Positions 25,778 to 34,614 of a DNA stretch of 64,000 nucleotides are shown piece after piece. Origin of the DNA: Streptosporangium becharense (GTDB lineage Bacteria > Actinomycetota > Actinomycetes > Streptosporangiales > Streptosporangiaceae); contig NZ_JACHMP010000001.1 in the NCBI RefSeq assembly GCF_014204985.1, positions 5,518,001-5,582,000 of the forward strand, written 5' to 3'. The position numbers and the translations under genes are program-made. The notes beneath the pieces were generated by a model. It did no database searches, had not been told where the DNA came from, and saw nothing but the letters and a program-made list of their open reading frames with translations. Positions within the stretch are counted from its first letter, which is position 1, and every line of letters starts with the position of its first letter.

Positions 25778-26065
25778 CTACACCCCGGCGCGCGAAGGCA
25801 TCCTCGTCTCGCCGTACATACCGGTCGTCTCCTCCGTCGGCATCGTCTCGCGGTGGGTCTCCTCGATGCGCAGGGCGATGCCCAGCGCGAAGAAGGTGGG
25901 TGCCCACTCGCCGATGAAGATCCCCCATCGGTCGGCCCGGTCCGTGCCCGCCTTCTCAGCCATCTGCGACGTCAGCCACGAGGCGAACGACAGGCCGATC
26001 GAGGCGACTCCGGCGGTGTACATCATCCCGGACTTCACGCCCATTTTGTGAAGCATACTGATCAT
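25778..26065 (-). CDS. small membrane protein
   Basis: 95 residues, unrecognised. Two predicted membrane helices (about 10-32 and 47-66: IFIGEWAPTFFALGIALRI) separated by a charged loop, and a soluble tail. Resembles the small hypothetical membrane proteins common in Streptosporangiaceae. GGGGG before ATG 26065 is the ribosome-binding site. Confidence 0.72.
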   Translation of the reverse strand: MISMLHKMGVKSGMMYTAGVASIGLSFASWLTSQMAEKAGTDRADRWGIFIGEWAPTFFALGIALRIEETHRETMPTEETTGMYGETRMPSRAGV

Positions 26066-26199
26066 TTCATCCCCCTGATGGTGGTTCGCTGTAATGGTTA
26101 CCCCGGGAGATGTCGAATAACCGAGTGCGACATATTGCACGTCATGCTTCTCGTATCCGGATGAAAACCCCGGCCGGGCGGGGCCTGCGGCTCGGCCGG

Positions 26200-26409
26200 T
26201 CAGGGCTCGAGGCGCTGAAGCAGCCTCTCGCGGCGGGCTTCCAGCTCACCGAGGAGGGTCTCCTGGTCGTCGGCCTGGTTGATCAACAGCGACCGGTCGA
26301 CGGCGTCGCCCGGACCCAGTTCTCCGACCTGGCTGCGCAACTCGCTCACCTCGGCACGGAGCCTCTCGATGTCTTCCTCGACCTGGCGAAGTTCGTCCTC
26401 AACACTCAT
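26200..26409 (-). CDS. small coiled-coil protein
   Basis: 69 residues, almost entirely amphipathic helix with heptads (MSVEDELRQVEEDIERLRAE, then a second helix ETLLGELEARRERLLQRLEP) joined by a GPGDAVD turn: an antiparallel coiled-coil hairpin. Function not recognisable. Start ATG 26409 chosen because the coiled coil starts directly there. Confidence 0.7.
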   Translation of the reverse strand: MSVEDELRQVEEDIERLRAEVSELRSQVGELGPGDAVDRSLLINQADDQETLLGELEARRERLLQRLEP

Positions 26410-26509
26410 CCGCTCCCCATACCCCCGCCTCGGCCGTAGATTCCGGCCGGGATCACGGCAGGAGACCGGCGGCCCCACCGGGTCACCGGTGGGGCCGAGC
26501 GCTCAACGA

Positions 26510-27043
26510 TCAGTCGTCGTCCCGGTCGTTCTTGTCATCGGCATCGTTCTTGTCGTCGTCGGCGTCGTTGTCATCCGCCTCGTTCTTGTCGTCGACGTCG
26601 TCATCCCGGTCGTCCTGCCCGCCCTGAGCGGCCTGGCCGTTCTGGCCGTTCTGGTCGTCGGCGTCGTCGTCCGCCTCGTTCTTGTCGTCGCCGGTCTCGG
26701 TCTCCTGATCCTGCTTCAGGATCGCGCCGGTGGTCGCGTCGATGTCGAAGTCGTGCTCGACGTCCCCCTGGCGCAGCTCGATCTCCCAGGCGGCGGGGGC
26801 GTCGTCGTCCTCGAACTCGGCTGAGACGAGCCGGGCACCGGGCACCTTGTCCTGGGCGATCTTGATGGCCGCGTCGCGCTGGATCTTCGCCTGGGCCTCG
26901 CCGGCTTCGGGGGTGGGGGAGGCGTCCGAGGGGACGGGGGTCGGGGTGGGGGAGGTGTCTCCGGCGAAGGCCGCCGCGCCACCGCCGGTGACGGCGGCGA
27001 GGAGTCCGATGGTGGCGATGGTGAGTTTGGTCGTCTTCCGCAT
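26510..27043 (-). CDS. secreted PepSY-domain protein with acidic repeat tail
   Basis: 177 residues. Signal peptide (1-28, ending AAFAG), a TP-rich spacer, then one PepSY domain (about 45-110: AIKIAQDKVPG, WEIELRQGDVEHDFDIDATTGAIL). The last 65 residues are an Asp/Asn/Lys repeat tail (DDKNEADD units) that may bind calcium or result from DNA repeat expansion. PepSY proteins inhibit peptidases or sense envelope state; often next to two-component systems, but none is here. Confidence 0.88.
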   Translation of the reverse strand: MRKTTKLTIATIGLLAAVTGGGAAAFAGDTSPTPTPVPSDASPTPEAGEAQAKIQRDAAIKIAQDKVPGARLVSAEFEDDDAPAAWEIELRQGDVEHDFDIDATTGAILKQDQETETGDDKNEADDDADDQNGQNGQAAQGGQDDRDDDVDDKNEADDNDADDDKNDADDKNDRDDD

Positions 27044-27067
27044 GTCTTCGAGAGTGCCGCCCACCCC

Positions 27068-27095
27068 GTTAGAGCCGCGCTGCGAGAACCCTAAA
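27068..27095 (-). promoter_or_regulatory. candidate promoter of the PepSY gene
   Basis: Minus strand -35 TTTAGG (27090-27095), 16-bp spacer, -10 TCTAAC (27068-27073). Just upstream is CTTAACCTTCCTTTAGGG, a TTAAC/TTTAG direct-repeat pattern of the kind bound by OmpR-type response regulators; that link is inference. Confidence 0.45.
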
Positions 27096-27213
27096 GGAAG
27101 GTTAAGCCCTCCGGCCCGGCCCTGAACGCCCTGCCCGGCCTGGCCCGGCCCTGCACGGCGGCTCCAGTGCTCCCGCCGCGACTCTTCACGGTGGCTCCGG
27201 TGCTCCCGCCACG

Positions 27214-28254
27214 TCAGCGGACGGTGTCGCCCGCCGCGAGGGAGAGCAGGCCGAGCTCCTCCCGTGTCGGCAGGCCGTGCCAGTCGCCGTGGGTGGCCAC
27301 CGCGAACGCGCCCAGGGTGACGCCCCGCTCCAGCCGGCCGGCCGGTGACAGGCCGTCCAGCAGGCCGGACAGGTACCCGGCCACGAACGCGTCCCCCGCC
27401 CCGATGGTGCTCGCCACCGGGACCCGGCGTGCGGGCAGCCGCACGTGCTCGCCGCCCGCCCACACCTCGGCCCCCGCCGACCCGTGCTTGACGACCACCT
27501 CGGCCACCCCCGCGGCCAGCGCGTCCCCCGCTCCGCCGGGGGCGACGATCGGCAACTCGTCATACGAGGCGACCAGCACGTCCACGTACGGCAGCAGCGG
27601 GCCGAGCACGGCCGACGCCGCGGCGGCGTCCCAGAGCCGGGCGCGGTGGTTGACGTCGAGGCACACGCGCGTGCCGAGCTCCTGGGCCCGTCGTACGGCG
27701 TGCTCGACCGCAGCCCTCGGCCCGGGTCCGAGCGCCGGGGTGATCCCGGTGACGTGCAGGATCCCGGGCGGCCCGCCGGCCGTCAGCGCGGCCGTCACGT
27801 CGGCGATGCCCAGCGCCGACCCGGCCGAGCCCGACCGGTAGTAGTGGACGCGCGAGACGTCGCCGATCCGGTTCTCCTGAATGAGCAGGCCCGTCGGCCG
27901 TTCCGGGTCGATCCGGACCGTGCCCGTGTCCACGGCCTCGGCGCGCAGTGTGCGCAGCACCAGGGCGCCGAGTTCGTCGGCGCCGACGACACCCGCCCAG
28001 CGGGCGGTGTGGCCGAGCCTGGCCAGGCCGATCGCGACGTTCGTCTCCGCGCCGGCGATCGACAGGGTGAGGTCGCCGCCGAGGCGGAGCGGTCCGGAGC
28101 CGTGCAGGCAGGCCATCGTCTCGCCCAGGGTCAGCACGTCGAACGGGGTCTCGCCGCCGGTCGCGGTTCCGCCGTTCCAGGAGCCGCCGGTCGCGGCCCG
28201 GTCGTTCCGGGAGCCGCCGGTCACGGGCCGCTCGTCTCCCGCGCCGCCGGTCAC
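27214..28254 (-). CDS. PfkB-family 2-keto-3-deoxy-galactonate/gluconate kinase
   Basis: 346 residues. pfkB signatures: AGAETNVAIGLARLGHTARWAGVVG (N-terminal, about 68-92) and STIGAGDAFVAGYLSGLL (catalytic Asp in GAGD, about 290). Closest in pattern to KDG kinases (FDVLTLGETMACL start). In this operon it would phosphorylate 2-keto-3-deoxygalactonate to KDPGal. The first 33 residues (TGG repeats) precede the conserved start and come from tandem DNA repeats. GTG 28254 overlaps the aldolase stop. Last gene of the galactoside operon. Confidence 0.88.
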   Translation of the reverse strand: MTGGAGDERPVTGGSRNDRAATGGSWNGGTATGGETPFDVLTLGETMACLHGSGPLRLGGDLTLSIAGAETNVAIGLARLGHTARWAGVVGADELGALVLRTLRAEAVDTGTVRIDPERPTGLLIQENRIGDVSRVHYYRSGSAGSALGIADVTAALTAGGPPGILHVTGITPALGPGPRAAVEHAVRRAQELGTRVCLDVNHRARLWDAAAASAVLGPLLPYVDVLVASYDELPIVAPGGAGDALAAGVAEVVVKHGSAGAEVWAGGEHVRLPARRVPVASTIGAGDAFVAGYLSGLLDGLSPAGRLERGVTLGAFAVATHGDWHGLPTREELGLLSLAAGDTVR

Positions 28255-28907
28255 GACCCGACCGCTTCGAGGAAGGCGCGGGCACGCCCGCGCAGGGCGG
28301 TCAGGTCACCGCCGTGCGGGGCGTCCCCGACGAGGGGTGAGCCCACGCCGACGGCGACGGCTCCCGCGTCGAGGTACGGACCGACCTGGTCGGCCCGTAC
28401 CCCGCCGACCGGGACGAGCGGCACGGCAGGGAAGGGGTCGCGCAGCGCCGACAGGTAACCGGGCCCGCCCGCCGACGCGGGGAACACCTTGACCGCGGTC
28501 GCCCCGGCCCCCACCGCGTTCCACACCTCGGTCGGGGTCATCGCGCCGATCAGGACGGGGACACCGAGCTCGACGGCGCGCAGCGACCCGTCGCCCATGG
28601 CCGGGGTCACCGCGAAACCCGCGCCGGCCGCGACGGCGGCGTCCGCGTCGGCCGCGGTCAGCACCGTTCCGGCGCCGAGGACCACACCGCCGTCCAACTC
28701 GGCGCGCACCCGGGCGATGACGTCCAGGGCCCCGGCGCCGGTCAGCGACACCTCCAGCATGTCGACGCCCTCCTCGACGAGCGCGCACGCCGTGCGGAAC
28801 GACGCCTCGGGGTCACGCCCCCGGATGATGGCCAGCAACCGGCGGGCCCGGAGCAGGTCGAGGAGGCCGGCCGGGGCGACCTGGCCGGTCGCGTCGGGAA
28901 TGTTCAT
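28251..28907 (-). CDS. 2-dehydro-3-deoxy-phosphogalactonate/gluconate aldolase
   Basis: 218 residues, class I KDPG/KDPGal aldolase. Glu of LVEEGVDMLEVSLT, Schiff-base Lys in ATAVKVFPAS (about 139), and phosphate-site GGVRADQVGPYLDAGAVAVG. Cleaves KDPGal to pyruvate and glyceraldehyde-3-phosphate. ATG 28907 has GGAG at 8 nt (GTG 28913 overlapping the dehydratase stop is alternative). Confidence 0.92.
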   Translation of the reverse strand: MNIPDATGQVAPAGLLDLLRARRLLAIIRGRDPEASFRTACALVEEGVDMLEVSLTGAGALDVIARVRAELDGGVVLGAGTVLTAADADAAVAAGAGFAVTPAMGDGSLRAVELGVPVLIGAMTPTEVWNAVGAGATAVKVFPASAGGPGYLSALRDPFPAVPLVPVGGVRADQVGPYLDAGAVAVGVGSPLVGDAPHGGDLTALRGRARAFLEAVGS

Positions 28908-28909
28908 CG

Positions 28910-30055
28910 TCACCACTCCGCCATCGATCCGTCGTCGTGTCGCCACAGCGGGTTGCGCCACGCGTGGGGCCGCCGGTCCGCCTCCCGCACCGCCCGTTCG
29001 TCCACGGTCACCCCGAGGCCGGGCAGCGGCGTCCGGTGGGCGTGCCCCCGGACGAAGGCGAACGGCGCCGGGTCGAGGACGTAGTCGAGCAGCTCCGCCC
29101 CCTCGTTGTAGTGGATGCCCGCGCTCTGCTCCTGGATGAGGAAGTTCGGGGTGGCGAAGGCGATCTGGAGGCTGGCGGCCAGCGCGATCGGCCCCAGCGG
29201 GCAGTGCGGCGCCAGTTGCACGTCGAACGTCTCGGCGAGCGCGGCGATCCGCCGCACCTCCGAGATGCCGCCGGCGTGCGAGAGGTCGGGCTGGGCCACG
29301 GCGAGCCCGGAGGTCAGCGCGGGCAGGAAGTCCGAGCGGGAGTACAGGCGTTCGCCGAGCGCGATGGGCACCTCGGTCGACGCGGTCAGCTCGCCGAGCC
29401 GGTGCAGGTACTCCGGCGCCAGCGGCTCCTCCACGAACATCGGGTGCAGGTCCGCCACCGCCGCGATGACCCGCCGTGCGCTGGCCGTGCCGGCCCGCCC
29501 GTGCAGGTCGATCGCGAAGTCGCGGGAGGGGCCGAGCACCGACCTGGCGATCTCCGCGCGCTCGACGACGGCGGCCAGCTCAGCGGCCGGGACGGACCTG
29601 GCCATGATGCCGGAGCCGTTCATCTTGACCGCGGTGAACCCGGCCTCGACCTGCTCCTGGATCACCTCGCGCAGCTCGCCGGGGTCGTCGCCGCCGACCC
29701 ACGCGTACACCCGGACGCGGTCTCTGACCGGCCCGCCCAGCAGCGCGTGCACAGGCGCGCCGTAGTGCTTGCCGGCGATGTCCCACAGCGCCTGGTCCAG
29801 CCCGGCGACCGCACTGGACAGCACCGGGCCGCCCCGGTAGAAACCGCCCTTGGTCAGGACCTGCCAGTGGTCCTCGATGCGCAGCGGGTCCTGGCCGAGG
29901 AGGTACTCGCCGAGGACGTCCACCGCGGCCCGCACGACCTCGGCTCTGCCCTCGACGACCGGCTCGCCCCAGCCGACGACGCCGTCGTCGGTCTCGACCC
30001 GGCAGAACAGCCAGCGGGGCGGGACGAGGAACGTCTCGATCCTTGTGATCTTCAC
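28910..30055 (-). CDS. dgoD: enolase-superfamily sugar acid dehydratase, probable D-galactonate dehydratase
   Basis: 381 residues, mandelate racemase/muconate lactonising family. N-terminal capping domain, Lys in FTAVKMNGSG, metal-ligand acids in AIDLHGR, FVEEPL and ALGERLYSRSDF, and the catalytic His in QLAPHCPLGPIALAA, a combination typical of galactonate dehydratases. Converts D-galactonate to 2-keto-3-deoxygalactonate. GTG 30055 overlaps the regulator stop (GTGA). Substrate is supported by neighbours: galactosidase, SDR, KDGal kinase and aldolase. Confidence 0.9.
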   Translation of the reverse strand: MKITRIETFLVPPRWLFCRVETDDGVVGWGEPVVEGRAEVVRAAVDVLGEYLLGQDPLRIEDHWQVLTKGGFYRGGPVLSSAVAGLDQALWDIAGKHYGAPVHALLGGPVRDRVRVYAWVGGDDPGELREVIQEQVEAGFTAVKMNGSGIMARSVPAAELAAVVERAEIARSVLGPSRDFAIDLHGRAGTASARRVIAAVADLHPMFVEEPLAPEYLHRLGELTASTEVPIALGERLYSRSDFLPALTSGLAVAQPDLSHAGGISEVRRIAALAETFDVQLAPHCPLGPIALAASLQIAFATPNFLIQEQSAGIHYNEGAELLDYVLDPAPFAFVRGHAHRTPLPGLGVTVDERAVREADRRPHAWRNPLWRHDDGSMAEW

Positions 30056-30765
30056 GTGGTCTCCAGGTGCAGGCGCTCGACGTCGTGCCACGCCTTGGCC
30101 AGCAGCTCGCGCATCGCCGCCTCGGCGGCCGCGGCGTCGGCCGCCCTGATGGCGTCGAGCACAGCCTGGTGGCTGGGCACCGGGTCGTCGCTGTCGTGGG
30201 AGCCGTGCACGAGCCGGTCACGCCCGGCGAGCCCGGCCCCCATCACGACCTCCATGCGGACCAGCAGTTCGTTGCCGCCCGCCGCGAGCAGTGCCCGGTG
30301 GAAGCGCAGGTCCGCCTCGACGACCGCGGCCGGGTCACCGGCCACGCCGGCCTCCGCCATCCGGTCGAGCGCCGCCTGCAGCTCCGCGAGCTGCTCGGGG
30401 GTGCGGCGTCGCGCGGCCAGACTGGCGACCGGCGGCTCGACGATGGCCCGCAGCTCGTGCAGGTCGCGCAGGAAGCCGTGGTCGGGGCGGCCGGCGAACT
30501 TCCACCGGATCACGTCGCCGTCGAGCAGGTTCCAGTCGGAGCGCGGGCGGACGTAGGTGCCCAGTTTGGGCCGGGCCGCGATGAGCCCCTTGGCGGTGAG
30601 CACCTTCATCGCCTCGCGCAGCGCGGTCGAGCTGACTCCGAGCCTCTCTTGCAGGGCGACGACGTCGAGGCCGTCCCCCTCCCTGCACTCACCGCTGAAG
30701 ATCATCGCGGCGAGCGCCTCGACGGTCTGCCCGTGGAGGCCCCGCCCGCTGTACACCGCCATCAT
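30052..30765 (-). CDS. GntR/FCD family transcriptional regulator
   Basis: 237 residues. Winged helix (about 10-75; ERLGVSSTALREAMKVLTAKG), a RPRSDWNLLDGDVIRWK hinge, and FCD domain (85-230) whose metal/ligand histidines appear in DLRFHRALL and SHQAVLDAI. Members of this DgoR/LldR-like group bind sugar acids; galactonate is the expected ligand. The gene lies inside the operon it probably controls, via the dyad at 37031-37048. ATG 30765 overlaps the SDR stop. Confidence 0.93.
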   Translation of the reverse strand: MMAVYSGRGLHGQTVEALAAMIFSGECREGDGLDVVALQERLGVSSTALREAMKVLTAKGLIAARPKLGTYVRPRSDWNLLDGDVIRWKFAGRPDHGFLRDLHELRAIVEPPVASLAARRRTPEQLAELQAALDRMAEAGVAGDPAAVVEADLRFHRALLAAGGNELLVRMEVVMGAGLAGRDRLVHGSHDSDDPVPSHQAVLDAIRAADAAAAEAAMRELLAKAWHDVERLHLETT

Positions 30766-31547
30766 GCCGAGTCCTTCACTACGCTCCATCCGCCGTCGAC
30801 GACCAGCGACGCCCCTGTGATGAACGACGCCTCGGGCGACGCCAGGAAGGCGACGGCCGCGGCGACCTCCTCGGGGGAGCCGAACCTGCGCAGCACGGTC
30901 GCCCTGACGCTGTCCGCGCGGCCCTCCTCGTCGACCCGGTCCCAGGCCGGGGTCATGATCGGGCCGGGGATGACGCAGTTGACGCGCACGGCGGGGCCGT
31001 ACTCCACCGCGAGCTGCCGGGTCAGCGCCGTCAGACCGCCCTTGGCCGCCGCGTAGGCGGGATGCCCGGGGAGGCCGACGAGGGCGTGCACCGATGAGGT
31101 GATTACCATGGCGCCGCCGGTACGGGCAAGATCGGGCAGGAGCCGCCGGGCCGCGAGGAAGGTCCCGGTGAGGCTGACGCCGATCTGCCGGTTCCACGAC
31201 TCCAGCGAGGTCTCGTGCGCGGGTGCGACATCGACGGTGTACGCGTTGCTGACGATCACGTCGACCGGTCCCCACCCGGCGACGCGGTCCCAGGTGTCCT
31301 CGCGGGAGACGTCCCCCGCGAGGAAACCGGCCCGGCCGCCGTCCGCGCGCAGCTCCGCCGCCAGCGCCTCCCCGGCCTCGGACACGTCGACGACCAGCAC
31401 GGCCGCGCCTTCGGCGGCCAGCCGCCTGGCGGTCGCCGCGCCGATCCCGGACGCGCCTCCGGTCACCACGGCGGTCCTGCCGCCGAAGCGGCCCGTCACC
31501 GCCCCGCCGGCCCGGTCCGGGCCGGCTCCCCCGTAGGCGTGGTTCAT
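30762..31547 (-). CDS. SDR family dehydrogenase, probable galactose 1-dehydrogenase
   Basis: 261 residues, classical SDR. Cofactor motif VTGGASGIGAA (28-38), Asp at the end of strand 2 (VDVS) favouring NAD, catalytic Ser in ITSSVHAL and YAAAK (165-169). The usual NNAG is SNAY. Its operon position between galactosidase and galactonate dehydratase suggests oxidation of D-galactose to galactonolactone; other sugars are possible. No lactonase gene is present; hydrolysis could be spontaneous. ATG 31547 overlaps the galactosidase stop. Confidence 0.88.
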   Translation of the reverse strand: MNHAYGGAGPDRAGGAVTGRFGGRTAVVTGGASGIGAATARRLAAEGAAVLVVDVSEAGEALAAELRADGGRAGFLAGDVSREDTWDRVAGWGPVDVIVSNAYTVDVAPAHETSLESWNRQIGVSLTGTFLAARRLLPDLARTGGAMVITSSVHALVGLPGHPAYAAAKGGLTALTRQLAVEYGPAVRVNCVIPGPIMTPAWDRVDEEGRADSVRATVLRRFGSPEEVAAAVAFLASPEASFITGASLVVDGGWSVVKDSA

Positions 31548-33568
31548 CCCGTCGCCTCCCGGCGGACCACCGCGACGTCGTGGGGCGCCAGGTCGACGCC
31601 CGCGGCCCGCACCGGCCGGTCGCCGTGGTTGAGCAGGAACAGGAACCGCCGGCCGTCCCCGGCGACCCGGACGACCGCCTCGACCCCGTCGGGCAGCCCG
31701 GCGACGGCGGGGGAGACCCCGGCCAGCGCCAGCGTGTCGCGGACGACCCCGCGCATGGTCTCCTCGTCGGGGCGGGTGCCCAGGTAGGTGGCGGTGCCCG
31801 CGCCGAAGGCGTTCCGGGTGACCGCGGGCAGCCCGGCCAGCGGGCCGTCGCCGTAGCGGGCGAGCTCGGCGGTGCCCTCGGGCACGATGTGGTCGGCCCA
31901 CAGGTCCGCGGACCCACCGAACCCACCGGACCCACCGGACCCCGCGGCCCCATCGGACCCTCCGGCCCCGCCGGGGACGAGCGTGACGTGCTCGCCGTCG
32001 CTCAGCGGCCAGAACTCCTCGACCCGCAGCCCGAGCGGTTCGCGCAGGGCACCCGGGTAGCCGCCCAGGCGGACGCGGTCGCACTCGTCGACGATCCCGC
32101 TGAAGAACGACACCAGCAGGTGTCCGCCGGCCCGGACGTACTCGCGGAGGTTGTCCGCGGCGGCGTCGGAGCACAGGTAGAGGTTGGGCACGACCACGAG
32201 CCGGTAGCCCGACAGGTCGGCCGTGGGCGGCACCACGTCCACGGTGACGTTCTCCCGCCACAGTGGTGTGTAGTGCGCGCGCAGCCGCTCGGGCAGCTTC
32301 AGCTCACCCGGCCGGGCGTCCAGCTCCAGGGCCCACCAGTTCGACCAGTCGTGCACGATCGCGACGTCCGCGTGGATCCGCGAGCCCGTCACGTCGCGCA
32401 GGTCGCCCAGCTCGGCACCCAGCGCGGAGACCTCGCGGAAGATCCGGTTGTCGGTACCGCCGTGGGAGACGATCGCCGAGTGGAACTTCTCGGCGCCGCC
32501 CGCGGAGGCGCGCCACTGGAAGTACATGACCGCGTCGGCCCCCCGCGCCACCGCCTGGTGGCTCCACAGGCGGTTCAGGCCCGCGTGCTTGGGCCGGTTC
32601 GGCGGCCGGTAGCTGATCGCGCCGGGTGCGCTCTCCATCATCAGGTACGGTTGCCCGCCGCGCAGCGAGCGCATCAGGTCGTGGAAGAACGCGGCGTCGA
32701 TGTGGGCCCGGGGGTCCTTCGGCTCCGGGTAGATGTCGAGCGCCACGATGTCGAACTCCTCCGCCCAGGAGAAGTAGTCGACCGACCGCCACAGGCCCAT
32801 GATGTTGGTCGTCACCGGCACGTCCGGGGTCAGCTCCAGCAGTGCCGCGCGCTCGGCCCGGTAGCAGGCGAGCAGGGCGTCGGAGCTGAAGCGCCGGAAG
32901 TCGAGCTCCTGCGCGGGGTTGGTCAGCGTCGGGGCCGTCCGGGGCGGGTGCACCTCGGCCCAGTCGGTGACGCGCTGACTCCAGAAGGTCGTCGACCAGG
33001 CGTCGTTCAGCGTGTCGAGGTCGCCGTACCGCCCGTGCAGCCAGCGCCGGAAGTCGTCCGCCGACACCTCGCAGTAGCACTCGTCCAGGTGGCAGCCGTA
33101 CTCGTTGCCGACGTGCCACAGCGCCAGGGCCGGGTGGCCGCCGTACCGCCCGGCGAGCTGCCGGGCGAGCGCCACAGCGGCGTCGCGGTAGACGGGGGAG
33201 CTGGGGCAGTAGTGCTGGCGCGAGCCCGGCCGGAGCGTGACCCCGTCGCGGGTGACCGGCAGGGTCTCCGGGTGGAGCCGGGGCATCCACGACGGCGGGG
33301 AGGCGGTGCCGGTGGCCAGGGAGACCGCGATCCCGGCCTCGCCGAGCAGGTCCATGACCTCGTCGAGCCACCCGAAGTCGTACGTGCCGGGGGAGGGCTC
33401 GACCGTGCCCCAGGAGAAGATGCCGAGCGTGACGATGGTGACCCCGGCCTCCCGCATGAGACGCACGTCCTCACGCCAGACGCCGGGCGTCCACTGCTCG
33501 GGGTTGTAGTCGGCGCCGAAGCCGAGGCCGTCGAGCCGGTCGTAGAGGTGGGTGATCCTGCTGTTCAA
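31544..33568 (-). CDS. GH42 beta-galactosidase
   Basis: 674 residues, standard for GH42, cytosolic (no signal). Acid/base Glu156 in HVGNEYGCH, nucleophile Glu312 in YLMMESAPG; zinc cysteines Cys121, 159, 164 and 166. TIM barrel 1-385, trimerisation domain to about 590, beta domain at the end. A Gly/Ser-rich insertion (about 560-580) comes from 9-bp DNA repeats. The start is TTG 33568, overlapping the permease stop (TTGA); no ATG/GTG fits the conserved N-terminus. Releases galactose from an imported beta-galactoside. Confidence 0.95.
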   Translation of the reverse strand: MNSRITHLYDRLDGLGFGADYNPEQWTPGVWREDVRLMREAGVTIVTLGIFSWGTVEPSPGTYDFGWLDEVMDLLGEAGIAVSLATGTASPPSWMPRLHPETLPVTRDGVTLRPGSRQHYCPSSPVYRDAAVALARQLAGRYGGHPALALWHVGNEYGCHLDECYCEVSADDFRRWLHGRYGDLDTLNDAWSTTFWSQRVTDWAEVHPPRTAPTLTNPAQELDFRRFSSDALLACYRAERAALLELTPDVPVTTNIMGLWRSVDYFSWAEEFDIVALDIYPEPKDPRAHIDAAFFHDLMRSLRGGQPYLMMESAPGAISYRPPNRPKHAGLNRLWSHQAVARGADAVMYFQWRASAGGAEKFHSAIVSHGGTDNRIFREVSALGAELGDLRDVTGSRIHADVAIVHDWSNWWALELDARPGELKLPERLRAHYTPLWRENVTVDVVPPTADLSGYRLVVVPNLYLCSDAAADNLREYVRAGGHLLVSFFSGIVDECDRVRLGGYPGALREPLGLRVEEFWPLSDGEHVTLVPGGAGGSDGAAGSGGSGGFGGSADLWADHIVPEGTAELARYGDGPLAGLPAVTRNAFGAGTATYLGTRPDEETMRGVVRDTLALAGVSPAVAGLPDGVEAVVRVAGDGRRFLFLLNHGDRPVRAAGVDLAPHDVAVVRREATG

Positions 33569-34614
33569 CCCTTGACGCTCCCTGCGGTCAGCCCCGCGCG
33601 CCAGAAGCGTTGCAACGAGGCCATGGTGAGGACGAGGAGGAGTGCGGACACGGCGGCGCCGGTGACCGTGAGTTCGTAGAACGCCGGGTCGCGGAAGGTC
33701 TGCGAGTTCCACTGCGCCAGACCCAGCGTGACCGGGTAGAGCCGCTGGTCGGAGAGCATGACCAAGGGCAGGAAGTAGTTGTTCCAGACGCCGATGAACT
33801 GGAACAGGAAGATCGTGACGAGCGCCGGGCTCATGATCTTCAGGGCGATCCGGAAGAAGATGCGGTACTCCCCGGCGCCGTCCAGCCGCGCCGACTCCAG
33901 CAGCGCGTCGGGGATCGCCGCGTTGGCCTGGATGCGTGCCAGGTAGACCCCGAAGGGGCTGACCACGCTGGGCAGCAGCACCGACCAGAAGGTGCCGGTG
34001 ACGCCCACCTGGCTGAAGATCAGGTACGTCGGCAGCGCCAGCACCGTGGCCGGCACGAGCACCCCGGCGAGCACCAGGTTGAACAGCGCCTCCCGGCCGG
34101 GGAAGGGGTACTTGGCCATCGCGTACCCGGCGCAGGCCGACAACAGGGTGGCGATGAGGGCACCCACGCCGGCGTACAGGAAGCTGTTGAGGATCCACCG
34201 GCCGAACAGGCCCTGGCTGAAGATCAGGTACGTCGGCAGCGCCAGCACCGTGGCCGGCACGAGCACCCCGGCGAGCACCAGGTTGAACAGCGCCTCCCGG
34301 CCGGGGAAGGGGTACTTGGCCATCGCGTACCCGGCGCAGGCCGACAACAGGGTGGCGATGAGGGCACCCACGCCGGCGTACAGGAAGCTGTTGAGGATCC
34401 ACCGGCCGAACAGGCCGTCGTCGGTGCCGAACAGCCGGGAGAGGTTGGCGCCGAGCTGCGGGTCGGGCGACCAGAAACCGAAGGTGCCGAACAGGTCGGC
34501 CGAGCTCTTGGTGGCCGCGACCAGCACCCAGACGACCGGCAGCAGGAAGTAGACGGTGGCCGCACCCAGCAGGGCCAGGACCACGACGGTGGAGGGGCGG
34601 ATCCGCCTCACCAT
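33565..34614 (-). CDS. ABC sugar transporter permease (MalG type) with internal duplication
   Basis: 349 residues; the family norm is about 280. The excess is a perfect 68-residue tandem duplication (residues 67-134 and 135-202; each runs from GLFGRWILNSFLY to YLIFSQ). Each copy carries two membrane helices, so the insert adds two helices and keeps topology parity. The EAA loop with ESARLDGAGEYRIFFRIALK is single and intact. Partner of the upstream MalF-type permease; no ATPase gene is in the operon, so a shared MsmK-type ATPase is expected. ATG overlaps the previous stop by 7 bp. Confidence 0.93.
   Translation of the reverse strand: MVRRIRPSTVVVLALLGAATVYFLLPVVWVLVAATKSSADLFGTFGFWSPDPQLGANLSRLFGTDDGLFGRWILNSFLYAGVGALIATLLSACAGYAMAKYPFPGREALFNLVLAGVLVPATVLALPTYLIFSQGLFGRWILNSFLYAGVGALIATLLSACAGYAMAKYPFPGREALFNLVLAGVLVPATVLALPTYLIFSQVGVTGTFWSVLLPSVVSPFGVYLARIQANAAIPDALLESARLDGAGEYRIFFRIALKIMSPALVTIFLFQFIGVWNNYFLPLVMLSDQRLYPVTLGLAQWNSQTFRDPAFYELTVTGAAVSALLLVLTMASLQRFWRAGLTAGSVKG
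34008..34416 (-). repeat. perfect 204-bp in-frame tandem duplication
   Basis: Positions p and p+204 are identical from 34008 to 34212 (copy 2 reaches 34416), with mismatches immediately outside. No base differs between the copies, so the event is very recent, under strong homogenisation, or an assembly artefact. Confidence 0.95.

Noticed and set aside
30052-31953. very long reading frame (633 codons) including the FCD regulator
   Set aside because: Only the last 237 codons match the family; the first part is the SDR/GH42 region in another frame.
31580-33679. 699-codon plus-strand frame opposite GH42
   Set aside because: GH42 catalytic residues prove the minus strand.
34008-34416. insertion of a mobile element in the permease
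   Set aside because: The extra DNA is an exact copy of adjacent coding sequence, with no inverted ends, transposase or target-site duplication.
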